In this document: positions 17,672 through 28,127 of the stretch, piece after piece
Numbering within the stretch: the first letter of the stretch is position 1
Layout: each line of letters starts with the position of its first letter
Assembly (NCBI RefSeq): GCF_026343945.1
Contig: NZ_JAPKNJ010000002.1
Location: 744,001 to 808,000 of the forward strand
Source of the DNA: Kaistia algarum
GTDB lineage: Bacteria; Pseudomonadota; Alphaproteobacteria; Rhizobiales; Kaistiaceae
Length of the DNA: 64,000 nt
Direction of reading: 5' to 3'
Position numbers and translations under genes: made by a program
The notes under the pieces: model-generated
The model's input: only the letters and a program-made list of their open reading frames with translations
Database searches by the model: none
What the model was told of the DNA's origin: nothing

Positions 17672-18094
17672 ATGAATAGTCAGTACCTGCGGCCTTCTCT
17701 TCGCGCGATGGTCGCCGCTGCCCTTTTCGCGGTCGCCGGAATCCCGGCCGCGAATGCCGAGCGGATCACCAACCCGATCGCCGAATTCGCCGGTCTCGAC
17801 AAGATCACCGGCAGAATCATCACCTTCGACGTCTACATGGACGAGACGGTGCAGTTCGGCGCGCTTCAGGTTACGCCACGCGTATGCTATTCGCGCCCGC
17901 CAACCGATCCGCCGCGCACCGATGCCTTTGTCGAGGTCGATGAGATTACGCTGCAGCGCAAGGTCCGCCGCATCTTCACGGGCTGGATGTTCGCCGACAG
18001 CCCGGGCCTGCATGCCGTCGACCACGCCGTCTATGACGTCTGGCTGGCGAACTGCAAGACTTCGTCGACCGTCGCCAAGCCATCCAAGCCGTAG
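17672..18094 (+). CDS. DUF2155 periplasmic protein
   Basis: Small secreted protein of 140 residues with a signal peptide ending near VAGIPAANA. The mature part contains the DUF2155 core TGRIITFDVYMDETVQFGALQVTPRVCYSR and FTGWMFADSPGLHAVDHAVYDVWLANC with two cysteines that could form a disulfide. In alphaproteobacteria this gene is regularly next to aat and acc genes, as here. Function unknown. Its last 64 bases overlap the convergent aat gene. Confidence 0.85.
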   Translation: MNSQYLRPSLRAMVAAALFAVAGIPAANAERITNPIAEFAGLDKITGRIITFDVYMDETVQFGALQVTPRVCYSRPPTDPPRTDAFVEVDEITLQRKVRRIFTGWMFADSPGLHAVDHAVYDVWLANCKTSSTVAKPSKP

Positions 18095-18708
18095 AAATCG
18101 CCGTCGACCGCCAGAGCTGCCTCAAGGCGGCGGTGATATTCGGCGCGATCGATTTCGATGACGCCGAACTGCTGCAGATGCTCGGTCGTGAACTGGGCAT
18201 CGAGCAGCCGGAACCCGCCGGCCTTCAGCCGAGCGACCAGATAGACCAGCGCCACCTTCGAAGCGTCGGTCGCGTGACTGAACATGCTTTCACCGAAGAA
18301 GGCGCCCTTCAGCCGCACGCCATAGAGACCGCCCACCAGATCGCCGTTCAGCCAGACCTCGACGGTGTGGCAATGGCCGAGCGCGAAGAGCTGCCGGTAA
18401 AGCTGGCGGATACGGCCGTTGATCCAGGTCTTGTCGCGATAGGTCGAGGCGAAATTGCCCGCGCAGCCCGCGATGACGCCGTCGAAATTCGTATCGATGC
18501 GGATTTCGAAAGGCTGCTGGCGGATCGTTCGCGCCAGACGACGCGGCACGTGGAACGCGTCTAGCGGAAATATCCCCCGGCTTTCGGGCTCGATCCAATA
18601 AAGCCCCGGATCATTGGCCGAATCCGACATCGGAAAGATGCCGCAGGCATAGGCCTTCAGCAGCACCTGCGGCGTGATCTGAGGCGCCGAATCGGACTGT
18701 CTTGTCAT
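18031..18708 (-). CDS. aat: Leucyl/phenylalanyl-tRNA-protein transferase
   Basis: Attaches Leu or Phe to N-terminal Arg/Lys of proteins, marking them for ClpS-ClpAP (N-degron pathway). 225 residues, with the family blocks YACGIFPMSD, YWIEPESRGIFPLD, TWINGRI, GHCHTVEVW and GGLYGVRLKGAFFGESMFS. It lies downstream of accC on the same strand by 153 bases, in the conserved accB-accC-aat order. The 3' end overlaps DUF2155 by 64 bases. Confidence 0.96.
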   Translation of the reverse strand: MTRQSDSAPQITPQVLLKAYACGIFPMSDSANDPGLYWIEPESRGIFPLDAFHVPRRLARTIRQQPFEIRIDTNFDGVIAGCAGNFASTYRDKTWINGRIRQLYRQLFALGHCHTVEVWLNGDLVGGLYGVRLKGAFFGESMFSHATDASKVALVYLVARLKAGGFRLLDAQFTTEHLQQFGVIEIDRAEYHRRLEAALAVDGDFYGLDGLATVDEVLQFASQTS

Positions 18709-18861
18709 CGACCCATTCTAACCGGCAACCGGCTCCGATCAGGTTTCCGTCCCGATCGGGTTCACCGTACGAACAGACAACCGCCCTGCCCCAACAGGAC
18801 GATCAAGTCTGCCACGGTTCGCCGCGCCGCGAAAGCCGCACCGATGCATGGCTTCGGCAGG

Positions 18862-20214
18862 TCAGGCCAGCTTCTTCTCCAGCCAATGAATGTCGTAGTC
18901 GCCATTGGCGATATCGGGATCGTCGACCAGTTCGCGGAACAGCGGGATCGTCGTCTTGATCCCGTCGACGACGAACTCGTCGAGCGCCCTGCGCAGCCGC
19001 ATCATGCATTCGACGCGGTTGCGCCCATGCACGATCAGCTTGCCGATCAGGCTGTCGTAATAGGGCGGGATCTTGTAGCCCTGATAGACACCCGAATCGA
19101 CGCGGACGCCCAGGCCGCCCGGCGGATGGTAATAGGTGATCAGCCCCGGCGACGGCGCGAAGGTCCGCGGATCCTCGGCGTTGATGCGGCATTCAATGGC
19201 ATGACCTTCGAAGGTCACGTCTTCCTGGCGGAATGACAGTCCTGCGCCCGAGGCAACGCGGATCTGCTCATTGACGAGATCGATACCCGTGACCGCCTCG
19301 GTCACCGGATGTTCGACCTGCAAGCGGGTGTTCATCTCGATGAAATAGAACTCGCCATTCTCGTAGAGGAACTCGATGGTGCCCGCGCCGGAATAGCCAA
19401 GACCGGCGATGGCTTTGGCGCAGATCGCGCCGATGCGTTCACGCTCGCCGGCGTTCAGGGCGGGCGAGCCCGCCTCTTCCCAGACCTTCTGGTGCCGACG
19501 CTGGAGCGAACAGTCGCGCTCGCCCAGATGCACGGCATAGCCCTTGCCGTCGCCGAACACCTGGATCTCGATATGCCGCGGCTTCTCGAGGTATTTTTCC
19601 ATGTAGACGGCGTCGTCGCCGAAGGCCGACTTCGCCTCAGAACGCGCCGTCGAATAGGCGATCGGCAATTCGTCCGCCGATTTCGCCACCTTCATGCCAC
19701 GGCCACCACCGCCGGCAGAGGCCTTGATCAGAACCGGATAGCCGATATACGCCGCGTTCTTCAGCGCGTCGGCCTCGTCCTTCAGCGCCCCGTCCGACCC
19801 CGGAACGACCGGAATGCCAAGGCGCTGCGCGGTGCGCTTCGCTTCGATCTTGTCGCCCATGATCCGGATATGTTCGGATTTCGGGCCGATGAAGGTGATG
19901 TTGTGAGCTTCGAGGATCTCGGCGAAACGCGCGTTCTCGGACAGAAAGCCATAGCCCGGATGGATCGCGTCTGCGCCGGTGATCTCGCACGCTGCGAGCA
20001 GCGACGGGATATTCAGATAGCTGTCGCGGGCCGGAGGCGGCCCGATGCACACGCTCTCGTCGGCGAGGCGGACATGCATGGCATCGGCATCGGCCGTCGA
20101 ATGGACGGCGACCGTCTCGATGCCCAGTTCCTTGCAGGCGCGCAGGATGCGCAGGGCGATTTCGCCGCGATTGGCGATGAGGATCTTGTTGAACATCGGC
20201 CCAGCGGCACTCAT
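18862..20214 (-). CDS. accC: Acetyl-CoA carboxylase biotin carboxylase subunit
   Basis: ATP-dependent carboxylation of the biotin on AccB, first half of malonyl-CoA formation. 450 residues: N-terminal lobe [27 protein letters not shown]-grasp with glycine loop [13 protein letters not shown], catalytic [14 protein letters not shown] and a C-terminal domain. The ATG at 20214 overlaps the accB stop by four bases (ATGA); the more classical start MFNKILIAN is six codons later at 20196, so either is possible. Operon aroQ-accB-accC. Confidence 0.97.
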   Translation of the reverse strand: MSAAGPMFNKILIANRGEIALRILRACKELGIETVAVHSTADADAMHVRLADESVCIGPPPARDSYLNIPSLLAACEITGADAIHPGYGFLSENARFAEILEAHNITFIGPKSEHIRIMGDKIEAKRTAQRLGIPVVPGSDGALKDEADALKNAAYIGYPVLIKASAGGGGRGMKVAKSADELPIAYSTARSEAKSAFGDDAVYMEKYLEKPRHIEIQVFGDGKGYAVHLGERDCSLQRRHQKVWEEAGSPALNAGERERIGAICAKAIAGLGYSGAGTIEFLYENGEFYFIEMNTRLQVEHPVTEAVTGIDLVNEQIRVASGAGLSFRQEDVTFEGHAIECRINAEDPRTFAPSPGLITYYHPPGGLGVRVDSGVYQGYKIPPYYDSLIGKLIVHGRNRVECMMRLRRALDEFVVDGIKTTIPLFRELVDDPDIANGDYDIHWLEKKLA

Positions 20215-20666
20215 TCGATGATCAACAGGGGTTCGCCATATTCGACCGGCTGGCCGTCGATCACCATGATCGCCTTGACCGTGCCGGAACGAGGCGACGG
20301 AATCTGGTTCATGGTCTTCATCGCCTCGACGATCAACAGCGTCTGGCCCTCCCGGACGGTGTCGCCGACCTCAATGAACGATTTGGCGCCGGGCTCGGGC
20401 GAGCGGTAGGCGGTGCCGACCATCGGCGAGGGCACGACACCCGGATGGTTCGCGGGATTGGCCTCAACCGGAGCGACGACGACGGCGCTTGCGACGGGGA
20501 CCGGGGCCGAAACCTGGACGGCGGCCGGGGCCACGGTGATGGTACGGGCGACGCGGATCCGCAGGTCGGCATGCTCGACTTCGATTTCGGAAAGGTCGGT
20601 TTCCGTCAGCAGCATCGCGAGCTGCCGGATCAATTCCTGGTCGATGGTCGAATTCTTGCTGGTCAT
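20211..20666 (-). CDS. accB: Acetyl-CoA carboxylase biotin carboxyl carrier protein
   Basis: Carries CO2 on biotin between AccC and the AccA/AccD transferase. 151 residues: an N-terminal helical part, an Ala/Pro/Val-rich flexible linker (about 45-75) and a C-terminal biotinyl domain with the biotin lysine K117 in EAMKTMN. Start chosen at 20666, behind AGAAGGG. It overlaps accC by four bases and follows aroQ by 38 bases, forming one operon. Confidence 0.97.
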   Translation of the reverse strand: MTSKNSTIDQELIRQLAMLLTETDLSEIEVEHADLRIRVARTITVAPAAVQVSAPVPVASAVVVAPVEANPANHPGVVPSPMVGTAYRSPEPGAKSFIEVGDTVREGQTLLIVEAMKTMNQIPSPRSGTVKAIMVIDGQPVEYGEPLLIIE

Positions 20667-20704
20667 GCCCTTCTGTCTCTCGTTCGGAAGCTTGCCCGGT
20701 CCCT

Positions 20705-21142
20705 TCAAAGGACGGCCGGCTTCAGCGCCTGCAGCGCCAGCGCGTAACCCTGCGGACCAAATCCGCAGATGACGCCCAGCGCTACCGGGGAAATGTAGGA
20801 ATGGTGCCGAAACGCCTCGCGCGCGAAGACGTTCGACAGGTGAACTTCCACCGTCGGCAACCCGACGGCCCGAATCGCATCCTGCAACGCGACCGAGGTG
20901 TGGGTGTAGGCGCCGGGGTTGATGACGATGCCGCGATGTCGGCCGAGCGCCTCATGGATCCAGTCGATCAACTCGCCTTCATGGTTCGACTGCCGGAAAT
21001 CGACCGCAAGGCCCAGCGTGGCGCCGAAGGCGGTCGTTTCCTCGCCGATCTCGGCGAGAGTCTTGGCCCCATAGATGCCAGGCTCGCGCTTGCCGAGCAT
21101 GTTCAGGTTGGGGCCGTTGAGTACCAGAATGGATATCGTCAT
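20705..21142 (-). CDS. aroQ: Type II 3-dehydroquinate dehydratase
   Basis: Third step of the shikimate pathway. 145 residues with [16 protein letters not shown] (catalytic tyrosine), [32 protein letters not shown] and the catalytic histidine in VEVHLSN. Typical dodecameric type II enzyme size. First gene of aroQ-accB-accC, an order widely kept in alphaproteobacteria. Together with the attenuated DAHP synthase at 50.3 kb it gives two shikimate-pathway genes in this window. Confidence 0.96.
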   Translation of the reverse strand: MTISILVLNGPNLNMLGKREPGIYGAKTLAEIGEETTAFGATLGLAVDFRQSNHEGELIDWIHEALGRHRGIVINPGAYTHTSVALQDAIRAVGLPTVEVHLSNVFAREAFRHHSYISPVALGVICGFGPQGYALALQALKPAVL

Positions 21143-21220
21143 CGATGACCGTTTGCAGGCCTCGTCGGCAGAACGCGGCCGGGGCCGAGGTCGGCAGGTT
21201 ATAGGGGGTCGGCGGATAAA

Positions 21221-21252
21221 GGAAAAGCCCCGCCGATTGCCCGGCAGGGCTT
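21221..21252 (-). terminator. Rho-independent terminator after the DsbA-family gene
   Basis: Read on the minus strand, AAGCCCTGCCG and CGGCGGGGCTT form an eleven-base stem with one G-T wobble or mismatch around a six-base loop, followed by TTCCTTT. It starts 26 bases beyond the DsbA-family stop codon, separating it from aroQ. Confidence 0.82.
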
Positions 21253-21277
21253 CATGGATCGGGCGGAGGCCGTCAGC

Positions 21278-22066
21278 TCAGCAGGAAGTCGACCCGCAAG
21301 CGCGTACCGATTCGATTTTACCCTTCAACGTGTCATAGCCGACGGCGCCGACAACGACCTCGTCCTTGACGACATAGGACGGCGTTCCGTTGATGCCGAG
21401 CGACTGGGCAAGGGTGTAGGATTCGTTGATCGTGGCGCCGATCTCCGGCTCCTTGAGGCGCGCCTTGATGGCGGCCGTGTCGAGACCGACATCGCCCGCG
21501 ACGGCCAGCGCCCGTGCGCCGTTCACCTCGCCCCGGGACAGCAGCAATTCGTCATGGAAGGCGCGGTATTTTTCCGGCGCCATCTCGTTGACGATGACGG
21601 CAACCTGCGCCGCCTCCTCCGATCCAGGTCCGAGGACCGGAAATTCCTTGAGGACGACGCGGAGGTTCTTGTCCTCATCCATCAGCTTCGCCATGTCGGC
21701 ATGAGCGCGCTTGCAGTAGCCGCAGTTGTAGTCGAAGAACTCGACGAGCGTGACGTCCCCATCGGGATTGCCGAGCACCACCTGCCGCTTCGAATTGAAG
21801 AGCAGGTCTGCCTGCTTGGCGACATTCGATTTCTGCGTCTCGGCGGCGGCGGCCTGCTGGCGCTTGTCGAGCTCCTGCATCGCGTCGCGGATCACTTCCG
21901 GATGCTGCATCAGATAATCTTTGACGATCGCGCCGATCTCGTCCTTCTGCGCCTGGTCGAACAGCGGCGAGGCCGCCATCGCCGGAACCGCAAGGCCAAG
22001 CATCATCGTCGCAGCGACGAGCACCAGGCCCGCCTTCTTGCCAATCGAGAGAAGTCCGTTCTGCAT
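21278..22066 (-). CDS. DsbA family thiol-disulfide oxidoreductase
   Basis: Periplasmic thioredoxin-fold protein of 262 residues. A signal peptide ends near AVPAMA (A31). A helical, Gln/Ala-rich N-terminal extension of about 65 residues precedes the thioredoxin domain with active site CGYC (115-118) and the cis-proline loop INGTPSYV. This is the Com1/ScsC-like layout of alphaproteobacteria, in which the extension often drives oligomerisation, making disulfide isomerase as well as oxidase plausible. The ATG at 22066 has GAAGGA ten bases upstream; an in-frame ATG at 22084 is weaker. A pair of C-terminal cysteines (ACGSTSC) is notable. Confidence 0.9.
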   Translation of the reverse strand: MQNGLLSIGKKAGLVLVAATMMLGLAVPAMAASPLFDQAQKDEIGAIVKDYLMQHPEVIRDAMQELDKRQQAAAAETQKSNVAKQADLLFNSKRQVVLGNPDGDVTLVEFFDYNCGYCKRAHADMAKLMDEDKNLRVVLKEFPVLGPGSEEAAQVAVIVNEMAPEKYRAFHDELLLSRGEVNGARALAVAGDVGLDTAAIKARLKEPEIGATINESYTLAQSLGINGTPSYVVKDEVVVGAVGYDTLKGKIESVRACGSTSC

Positions 22067-22184
22067 GTCGGAAAGATCCTTCATCAAGGCCGAAGCCTTA
22101 CTTCCGATGGGTTCATAACAGGCGTTGGTAAAAGAAACCCGTCCCCAATCAAGCTCGATCCCTGGTTTTCGTGAGCCATGACGA

Positions 22185-23570
22185 TCACTTCGACGTGGGC
22201 GGCTGGAACGAGAGGATGTCGTCGGCGCGGATCCATGGCGGCGAGCCGCGCTTGAAAGCTGCCTGAGCCCTTGCCGCATGCGTCTTCGCCGCCTTGTAAT
22301 TGCCTTCGGCGAACTCTCCCTGCGCCGTCGCCAGATCCGCCATCGGTATCTCGCCGCGCATGGCATAGGCCCGCGCCAGGCTGCGATAGCCAATGCCGAC
22401 ATCGGGATCCTGCTGCAGGCCGACGGTGAGGTTCTTGATCGCCTCGTCGATGGATTTCGGATCGCCAGCCTCTACCAGCGTCTGGCCCAGCATAATCCGC
22501 AGCAAGCCTGATTTCGGCGCCAGAGAGACGGCCTTCTGCAAGGGCGCGATCGCCTCGCGCCCGCGGCCGCTTTCCAAGAGGATCTGGCCCTCGAGCTCCC
22601 AGAAATAGGGGTTCTTCGGCTGATCCTTGAGCATCGCATCCAGCAGCGTCAGCGCGGTCTTGCTGTTGCTGTTCCGATAGGCCGAGATGACGCGGGCATA
22701 GCGCGCCGGCATCGATACGTCGTCCGGCGGATAGCGCCGCATGACCTGACCCGCATCTTCCGTGAAGGCGGCGAGCTTGGCGCGGACCATGTCGTGGCGC
22801 AGTTGGAGCGCCGCACTGTCCTTGACGTTGAAATAGGGGCTCGCCTTGGCTGAGCGCGTGATCATGTCGAGGCGCTCGACCGGCATCGGATGCGTCTGCA
22901 GAAACGGATTGGCGCGGCGCGCCGAAAACAGCGTGTTGTCGATGAAGCGCTCGAAGGTGCGCATCATGCCCTTCGCCGATTGCCCGGTCTTCTGCAGATA
23001 GTTGAGCGCCGACTGGTCGGCTGCCATTTCTTCCGAGCGCTGATAGGCGAGCAGCGAGCGCCGCGCCGCCTCCCCGACGCCGGCCGCGATGCCGCCCCCC
23101 GCCCTTGCCGCGTCGGGCGAGCCCATGGCAGCGCCGGCCATCGCCGCACCAATGCCGGCGAGGCCGCCGATCATGGCGAGCCGCTGGGCCGTTTCGAGCT
23201 GCTGGCGAAGCTGGATCTGATGGCCGCCAGCCAAGTGTCCCGTCTCGTGCGCCAGCACGCCGATCAATTCGTTCGGCGTCTTTGAATCGATGATCGCACC
23301 GGTGTTGATGACCAATTTCTGGCCGCTCGCGACAAAGGCATTGAAGGATGGATCATCGACGAGGAAGAGTTCCACCGATGTCGAGCGGATCCCTGCCACC
23401 TTGAAGATCGGACGGATGTAGTCCTGGATCAGCGTCTCGGTCTCGGCATCCCGGATAATGCTGGGACCGCGTTGGGCCGAGGCCGTCTCGGCGCCGCCCA
23501 ATGTAGCGGCGACGACCGAGACCAGCGCCAGGCCGGTCCCCGCGATCCGCCTGAAGCGTCGTGCTGCCAT
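22185..23570 (-). CDS. BepA-like M48 metalloprotease with TPR domain
   Basis: Secreted zinc protease of 461 residues. Signal peptide ends near AETASA. The M48 site is intact: HETGH (108-112) with third ligand E181 in EEMAADQSAL. The C-terminal half (about 285-450) holds tetratricopeptide-like repeats. This matches BepA/YfgC, which controls assembly or removal of outer-membrane proteins such as LptD. The DsbA-family gene follows on the same strand 118 bases downstream, a sensible pairing since LptD assembly depends on disulfides. Confidence 0.9.
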   Translation of the reverse strand: MAARRFRRIAGTGLALVSVVAATLGGAETASAQRGPSIIRDAETETLIQDYIRPIFKVAGIRSTSVELFLVDDPSFNAFVASGQKLVINTGAIIDSKTPNELIGVLAHETGHLAGGHQIQLRQQLETAQRLAMIGGLAGIGAAMAGAAMGSPDAARAGGGIAAGVGEAARRSLLAYQRSEEMAADQSALNYLQKTGQSAKGMMRTFERFIDNTLFSARRANPFLQTHPMPVERLDMITRSAKASPYFNVKDSAALQLRHDMVRAKLAAFTEDAGQVMRRYPPDDVSMPARYARVISAYRNSNSKTALTLLDAMLKDQPKNPYFWELEGQILLESGRGREAIAPLQKAVSLAPKSGLLRIMLGQTLVEAGDPKSIDEAIKNLTVGLQQDPDVGIGYRSLARAYAMRGEIPMADLATAQGEFAEGNYKAAKTHAARAQAAFKRGSPPWIRADDILSFQPPTSK

Positions 23571-23711
23571 GGTTCAATCTTCCTTTCGCCGGTCGCGTCC
23601 GCCCTGTAAGGAACGGCGCAAGGAAATCCAGACCGAGAGCGATGCCCGCCAATTCCGGCGATTGCAAGTCGGGCTCGATGTTCGATCGCTGCGAGTAAAG
23701 GGAGCGATGAG

Positions 23712-24875
23712 ATGACCGGCCAATACAAGGGACCCTCCCGGCGAAGCGACGTGGCGCCCTTCCTCGCCATGGATGTGCTGTCCGCCGCCAATGCGCTCGA
23801 AGCTGCCGGCCGGCGCATCTTGCACATGGAAGTCGGCGAGCCCGGCGCCGCGACCCCGCGCGCCGTCCGCGAGGCGGCGATCGCCGCGCTTCAGGGCGGC
23901 CGGGTCGGCTATACGGATGCGCTGGGATGGCGGCCGCTGCGCGAGCGGATCGCCCGGCATTATGGCGAGCGCCACGGCGTCGAGGTCGATCCCGGCCGCG
24001 TCGCGGTGACGACGGGTTCGTCGGGCGGCTTCAACCTCGCCTTCCTCGCGGCCTTCGATGCCGGTGACCGTGTCGCCATCGCCAGCCCCGGCTATCCGGC
24101 CTATGCCAACATACTGCGCGCGTTGGATCTTGAAGTTGTCGAACTCCGGACCCGGACCGAAGATCGCCATGCGATCACGCCGGCGCTTGTCGAGGCGGCG
24201 CACAGGGAGAAGCCGCTCGCCGGCCTCATCGTCGCCAGCCCCGCCAACCCGACGGGCACGATGATGACGCCCGTCGCTCTCGCCAAGCTCATCCGCACCA
24301 GCGACGCGCTCGGCATCCGCTTCATTTCCGACGAGATCTATCATGGGCTCGTCTATGACGGCGTCGCCGAGACGGCGCTTGCCACGTCCAACGAGGCGAT
24401 CGTCATCAACTCGTTCTCGAAATATTACTGCATGACGGGCTGGCGGATCGGCTGGATGATCCTGCCGCCATCGCTGGTGCGCGCCGTCGAGCGGCTGGGC
24501 CAGAACCTCTATATCTCGGCGCCCGACCTGTCGCAGAAGGCCGCCCTGGCCGCCTTCGACGCGACCGATGAACTGGAGCGAATCAAGGACGGCTATGCCG
24601 CCAATCGCAAGCTGCTGCTCGAACGGCTGCCGGGCCTCGGTTTCGACGATTTCTTCCCAGTCGATGGCGCGTTTTACATTTATGCGTCAGTGCGCCGCTT
24701 CACCAATGATTCAGCCGAATTCGCGCGGCGAATGCTAAACGAGGCAGGCATCGCGGCGACGCCGGGCATGGATTTCGACCGCAGCCAGGGCGACGCCTAT
24801 ATACGCTTCTCCTTTGCCGGCTCCGTCACCGACATCGACGAAGCGAGCCAGCGCCTCGGCGACTGGCTGCGCTGA
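23712..24875 (+). CDS. Class I/II pyridoxal-phosphate aminotransferase
   Basis: Fold-type I aminotransferase of 387 residues (AspC/AlaT-like branch). The PLP lysine is K237 in NSFSKYYCMTGWRIGW; the substrate-aspartate and Asn contacts are in SPANPTGT and DEIYHGLVY. Amino-acid specificity cannot be fixed; aspartate, alanine or aromatic acids are all possible. GTG/ATG region starts with MTGQYKGPSRRSD and is preceded by AAAGGGAGCG. Divergent from the M48 gene, converging on the ROK regulator with nine bases between stops. Confidence 0.9.
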   Translation: MTGQYKGPSRRSDVAPFLAMDVLSAANALEAAGRRILHMEVGEPGAATPRAVREAAIAALQGGRVGYTDALGWRPLRERIARHYGERHGVEVDPGRVAVTTGSSGGFNLAFLAAFDAGDRVAIASPGYPAYANILRALDLEVVELRTRTEDRHAITPALVEAAHREKPLAGLIVASPANPTGTMMTPVALAKLIRTSDALGIRFISDEIYHGLVYDGVAETALATSNEAIVINSFSKYYCMTGWRIGWMILPPSLVRAVERLGQNLYISAPDLSQKAALAAFDATDELERIKDGYAANRKLLLERLPGLGFDDFFPVDGAFYIYASVRRFTNDSAEFARRMLNEAGIAATPGMDFDRSQGDAYIRFSFAGSVTDIDEASQRLGDWLR

Positions 24876-24884
24876 CCACGACGC

Positions 24885-26171
24885 TCAGGCGTCGATGCCG
24901 AGGCTCGCCGACGGGCGGGATAACAGTCGTCGCTCCCCCGGCACCGGCTCGTGATCGGCGCTGGCAAAGATATCGCGGTCGAGCCTCTGCAGTGCCCCGG
25001 CCAGGATGCCGACATCGACGAGATCGTCCTCCGGAGAGAGCACCTCGATCTCCGTCATCCGGCCGATCTCCGCCACCAGCCCCTCCTCTAGGCCGGCGCG
25101 GAACCCCGCCTCCATCAGATCGAAGGCGGCAAGACCGCGCCCGGTGAAGGCGACGCGCTCGGGATTGAGAATGGCGAGCAGGCGCGACAAGCCGTAGCCG
25201 AGCGCAAGTCCGGCCTGGTGATAGGCCGAGCGGACGCGGTCATCGCCGCCGCGGGCGCGCACTTCCAGCTGGCGCATCGTTTCGGCATCGGGATCAATGT
25301 CGGCCGGCGGCTCGTCGGGCGGCAAATTCTCGACGGCACGGTAGATGGCGTAGTCAGCGACATAGGCCTCGACGCAGCCGCGACGGCCGCATCGGCAGAG
25401 CGCACCGCCCGGAATATGGTTGGAATGGCCGAACTCGGCGCCTGAGCCAAAGGCGCCGGAAAACAGGCGGCCATTGATATAGAGGCCCATGCCGACGCCA
25501 TAGGCGATGAAGATCACCGCGAAAGTCCCGCCATAGCGCAGCGGATCACGCGAATTCAGCGCCTGCCCGATCATGTTCACGTCATTGGTGACCGAGACCG
25601 GAATGCCGAGCGCCTCGGAAAGCGGACCTGGAATGGCGCCGACATCCACGGATATGGTCGGACTCCAGATCAACTTGCCGGTCGTCTGGTCGACGACACC
25701 GGGCACGGCGATCGGTATCTCGGGCAACTTCCGGTGCGGGACGCCGCGCGCCTCCAGATAGGCGAGGATCGCCTCGGCGAGCCGCGGCACGAACTGCTTT
25801 GCCTCGTGGCCCTGGGTCGGAATGGCGAGGCGGGTGCGGTCGCGCAGATGGCCGCCATAGTCACACAGGATCAGCGTCACGGAATTCAATGACACTTTGA
25901 CGCCCAGCACGAAGGCCGCCGACGCATTCAGCGACAGGGCGACGCGCGGTCGACCGCGCCCCGGCGGGCGCTCAGCCCGCTCCTCGATCGAGGCGGTGAC
26001 GATCAGATGTTCCGAGAGGAGGTCCGCCGTGATCGCCGAAATCGTCGCCGGGCTCAAGCCGGTTGCGCGGCCGAGCTCGACGCGGGCAAGCGAGCCGATG
26101 CGGCGCAGGGTCTGGAGCACCAGCCCCCGGTTCTGGCGTCGGACGAGTTCGGTGTCGGCTTTGTACTGCAC
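24885..26171 (-). CDS. ROK family transcriptional regulator
   Basis: Sugar-responsive regulator (NagC/Mlc/XylR type), 428 residues. N-terminal winged helix-turn-helix (about 8-75, [16 protein letters not shown] then [13 protein letters not shown]), followed by the ROK ATPase-like fold with VTNDVNMIG and the zinc motif [13 protein letters not shown] assign a GTG start at 26171 because GGAGGAG stands seven bases upstream; nothing in frame is better. It is divergent from pgi across 186 bases, so it may control pgi and itself in response to a sugar or sugar phosphate; that is inference. Confidence 0.88.
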   Translation of the reverse strand: MQYKADTELVRRQNRGLVLQTLRRIGSLARVELGRATGLSPATISAITADLLSEHLIVTASIEERAERPPGRGRPRVALSLNASAAFVLGVKVSLNSVTLILCDYGGHLRDRTRLAIPTQGHEAKQFVPRLAEAILAYLEARGVPHRKLPEIPIAVPGVVDQTTGKLIWSPTISVDVGAIPGPLSEALGIPVSVTNDVNMIGQALNSRDPLRYGGTFAVIFIAYGVGMGLYINGRLFSGAFGSGAEFGHSNHIPGGALCRCGRRGCVEAYVADYAIYRAVENLPPDEPPADIDPDAETMRQLEVRARGGDDRVRSAYHQAGLALGYGLSRLLAILNPERVAFTGRGLAAFDLMEAGFRAGLEEGLVAEIGRMTEIEVLSPEDDLVDVGILAGALQRLDRDIFASADHEPVPGERRLLSRPSASLGIDA

Positions 26172-26357
26172 GTGCGGTCTCCTCCGCCCGGACAATGGTC
26201 GAACGAGACCCGCTTTCCAAGGACTTTCACTCGCGTCATCGTGATCGCATCGCGAGGTGGTATGAAGCCGCGCCGCCCGGATGCGGCGCCGCCTTGCCGC
26301 CGCACGGCCGGCGTCGTATCTCGTTGGCGCCCGCCCTTGTTTCGAAGGATGTCTTCC

Positions 26358-28010
26358 ATGACCGCCGTCCGAACCGCCGCTGTGGCGGCTGAAGTTGCCA
26401 GCGCTTTCGCCAGTTTGAAGGCCGAACGGGACCGCGTCGAATCGCGTTCGATGCGCGAAATGTTCGCAGCCGACGCCGATCGCTTCGCCCGCCTTTCGCT
26501 TGAGGTCGACGGCCTGCTGCTCGACTATTCCAAGAATCGTCTGGATACCCAGGCCGTAATCGCCCTGCTCTCGCTCGCGAGAGCCGCCGGCGTCGAGGCC
26601 CGCCGCGCCGCGATGTTCGGCGCCGAGCGCATCAACGTCACCGAGAACCGCGCCGTCCTTCACGTCGCCCTGCGCGCCCAGAAAGGCGAATCCTATGTTC
26701 TCGACGGCGAGAACGTCGTCGAGGAGGTGCATTCGGTTCTGGACGCGATGGCGACCTTCGCCGAGGGTATCCGCAGCGGCGCGATCGCAGGTACCGGTGG
26801 TGCCTTTACCGACGTGGTCAATATCGGCATTGGCGGCTCCGACCTCGGCCCGGCCATGGTGACGCGTGCGCTCAGCCCCTATCATGACGGCCCGCGGCTG
26901 CATTTCGTCTCCAATGTCGACGGTGCCCATATCCACGACACGCTCGAAGGCTTGAACCCGGCGACGACGCTGTTCCTTGTCGCCTCCAAGACCTTCACCA
27001 CCATCGAGACGATGACCAATGCCGGGACGGCGCGGCGCTGGATCATCGATGCGCTGGGCGAGGTTGCGGTCGGTGCCCATTTCGCGGCGATGTCGACCGC
27101 GCTCGACAAGGTCGCTGCCTTCGGCATCGACGTGAAGCGTGCTTTCGGCTTCTGGGACTGGGTCGGCGGGCGCTATTCCGTCTGGTCAGCGATCGGCCTG
27201 CCGGTCATGATCGCGATCGGCGACAAGGATTTCCGCCAGTTCCTTGCGGGCGCCCATGCGATGGACGTGCATTTCCGCGATACGCCGCTCGACCGCAACC
27301 TGCCGGTCCTGCTCGCACTGGTCGGCATCTGGAACCGCAATGTGCTCGGCTTCCCGGCCAAGGCCGTCCTGCCCTATGACCAGCGCATGCTGCGCTTCGC
27401 CGCCTATCTGCAGCAGCTCGACATGGAATCGAACGGGAAGCGCGTGACGCTCGACGGCTCGCCCGTCGCGCAACAGACGGGCCCGCTCGTCTGGGGCGAG
27501 CCTGGCACCAATGGCCAGCACGCCTTCTACCAGCTGCTGCACCAGGGCACCGACGTCATTCCCGCCGATTTCCTCGTCGCCGCCAAGTCGCACGAGCCGG
27601 ACGACCTCCACCACCGCCTCCTGCTCGCCAATTGCTTCGCGCAGACGGAAGCGCTGATGCGGGGACGGACGACGGAAGAGGCGCGGACCGAGCTCCTGGC
27701 CGAGGGCAAGGTGCCGCCCGAGGCCGAACGCCTCGCACCCCACAAGACGTTCCCGGGCAACCGGCCGACCAACACGATCCTCTACCGCCTGCTCGATCCG
27801 TTCACGCTCGGGCGACTGATCGCGCTCTACGAGCATCAGGTATTCGTGCAGGGCACCATCTGGGGGATCGATTCCTTCGACCAGTGGGGCGTCGAACTCG
27901 GCAAGCAGCTCGCGACCCAGCTTCTGCCTATGGTGGAAGGGAAGGCGAGCCCGGACGGTCGCGACGCTTCCACGGCCAATCTGATCCGCTCGGCCGCTCG
28001 ACTCGGCTGA
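26358..28010 (+). CDS. pgi: Glucose-6-phosphate isomerase
   Basis: Interconverts glucose-6-phosphate and fructose-6-phosphate. 550 residues, full length for the bacterial enzyme. Signatures present: [29 protein letters not shown], the PGI signature [13 protein letters not shown], and the catalytic region ESNGKRV with [19 protein letters not shown]. Start set at the ATG at 26358, eight bases after GAAGGA; an ATG three codons earlier overlaps that site. Downstream is a hairpin at 28025-28049. Confidence 0.97.
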   Translation: MTAVRTAAVAAEVASAFASLKAERDRVESRSMREMFAADADRFARLSLEVDGLLLDYSKNRLDTQAVIALLSLARAAGVEARRAAMFGAERINVTENRAVLHVALRAQKGESYVLDGENVVEEVHSVLDAMATFAEGIRSGAIAGTGGAFTDVVNIGIGGSDLGPAMVTRALSPYHDGPRLHFVSNVDGAHIHDTLEGLNPATTLFLVASKTFTTIETMTNAGTARRWIIDALGEVAVGAHFAAMSTALDKVAAFGIDVKRAFGFWDWVGGRYSVWSAIGLPVMIAIGDKDFRQFLAGAHAMDVHFRDTPLDRNLPVLLALVGIWNRNVLGFPAKAVLPYDQRMLRFAAYLQQLDMESNGKRVTLDGSPVAQQTGPLVWGEPGTNGQHAFYQLLHQGTDVIPADFLVAAKSHEPDDLHHRLLLANCFAQTEALMRGRTTEEARTELLAEGKVPPEAERLAPHKTFPGNRPTNTILYRLLDPFTLGRLIALYEHQVFVQGTIWGIDSFDQWGVELGKQLATQLLPMVEGKASPDGRDASTANLIRSAARLG

Positions 28011-28024
28011 GGGAGAAAGTCTAT

Positions 28025-28049
28025 TCACAGCCCTCCTAAGGGGCTGTGA
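28025..28049 (+). terminator. Hairpin after pgi
   Basis: TCACAGCCC and GGGCTGTGA form a nine-base perfect stem with a seven-base loop, 15 bases after the pgi stop. No T-run follows, so it may be a transcript-stabilising hairpin or weak terminator rather than a full intrinsic terminator. Confidence 0.55.
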
Positions 28050-28127
28050 CCATCGTCACTCAACATGGCCGATCGATCAGCTTAGAATCCGGATGTCCAT
28101 TGATTCGTCCGGATTTCTTTCGATCCC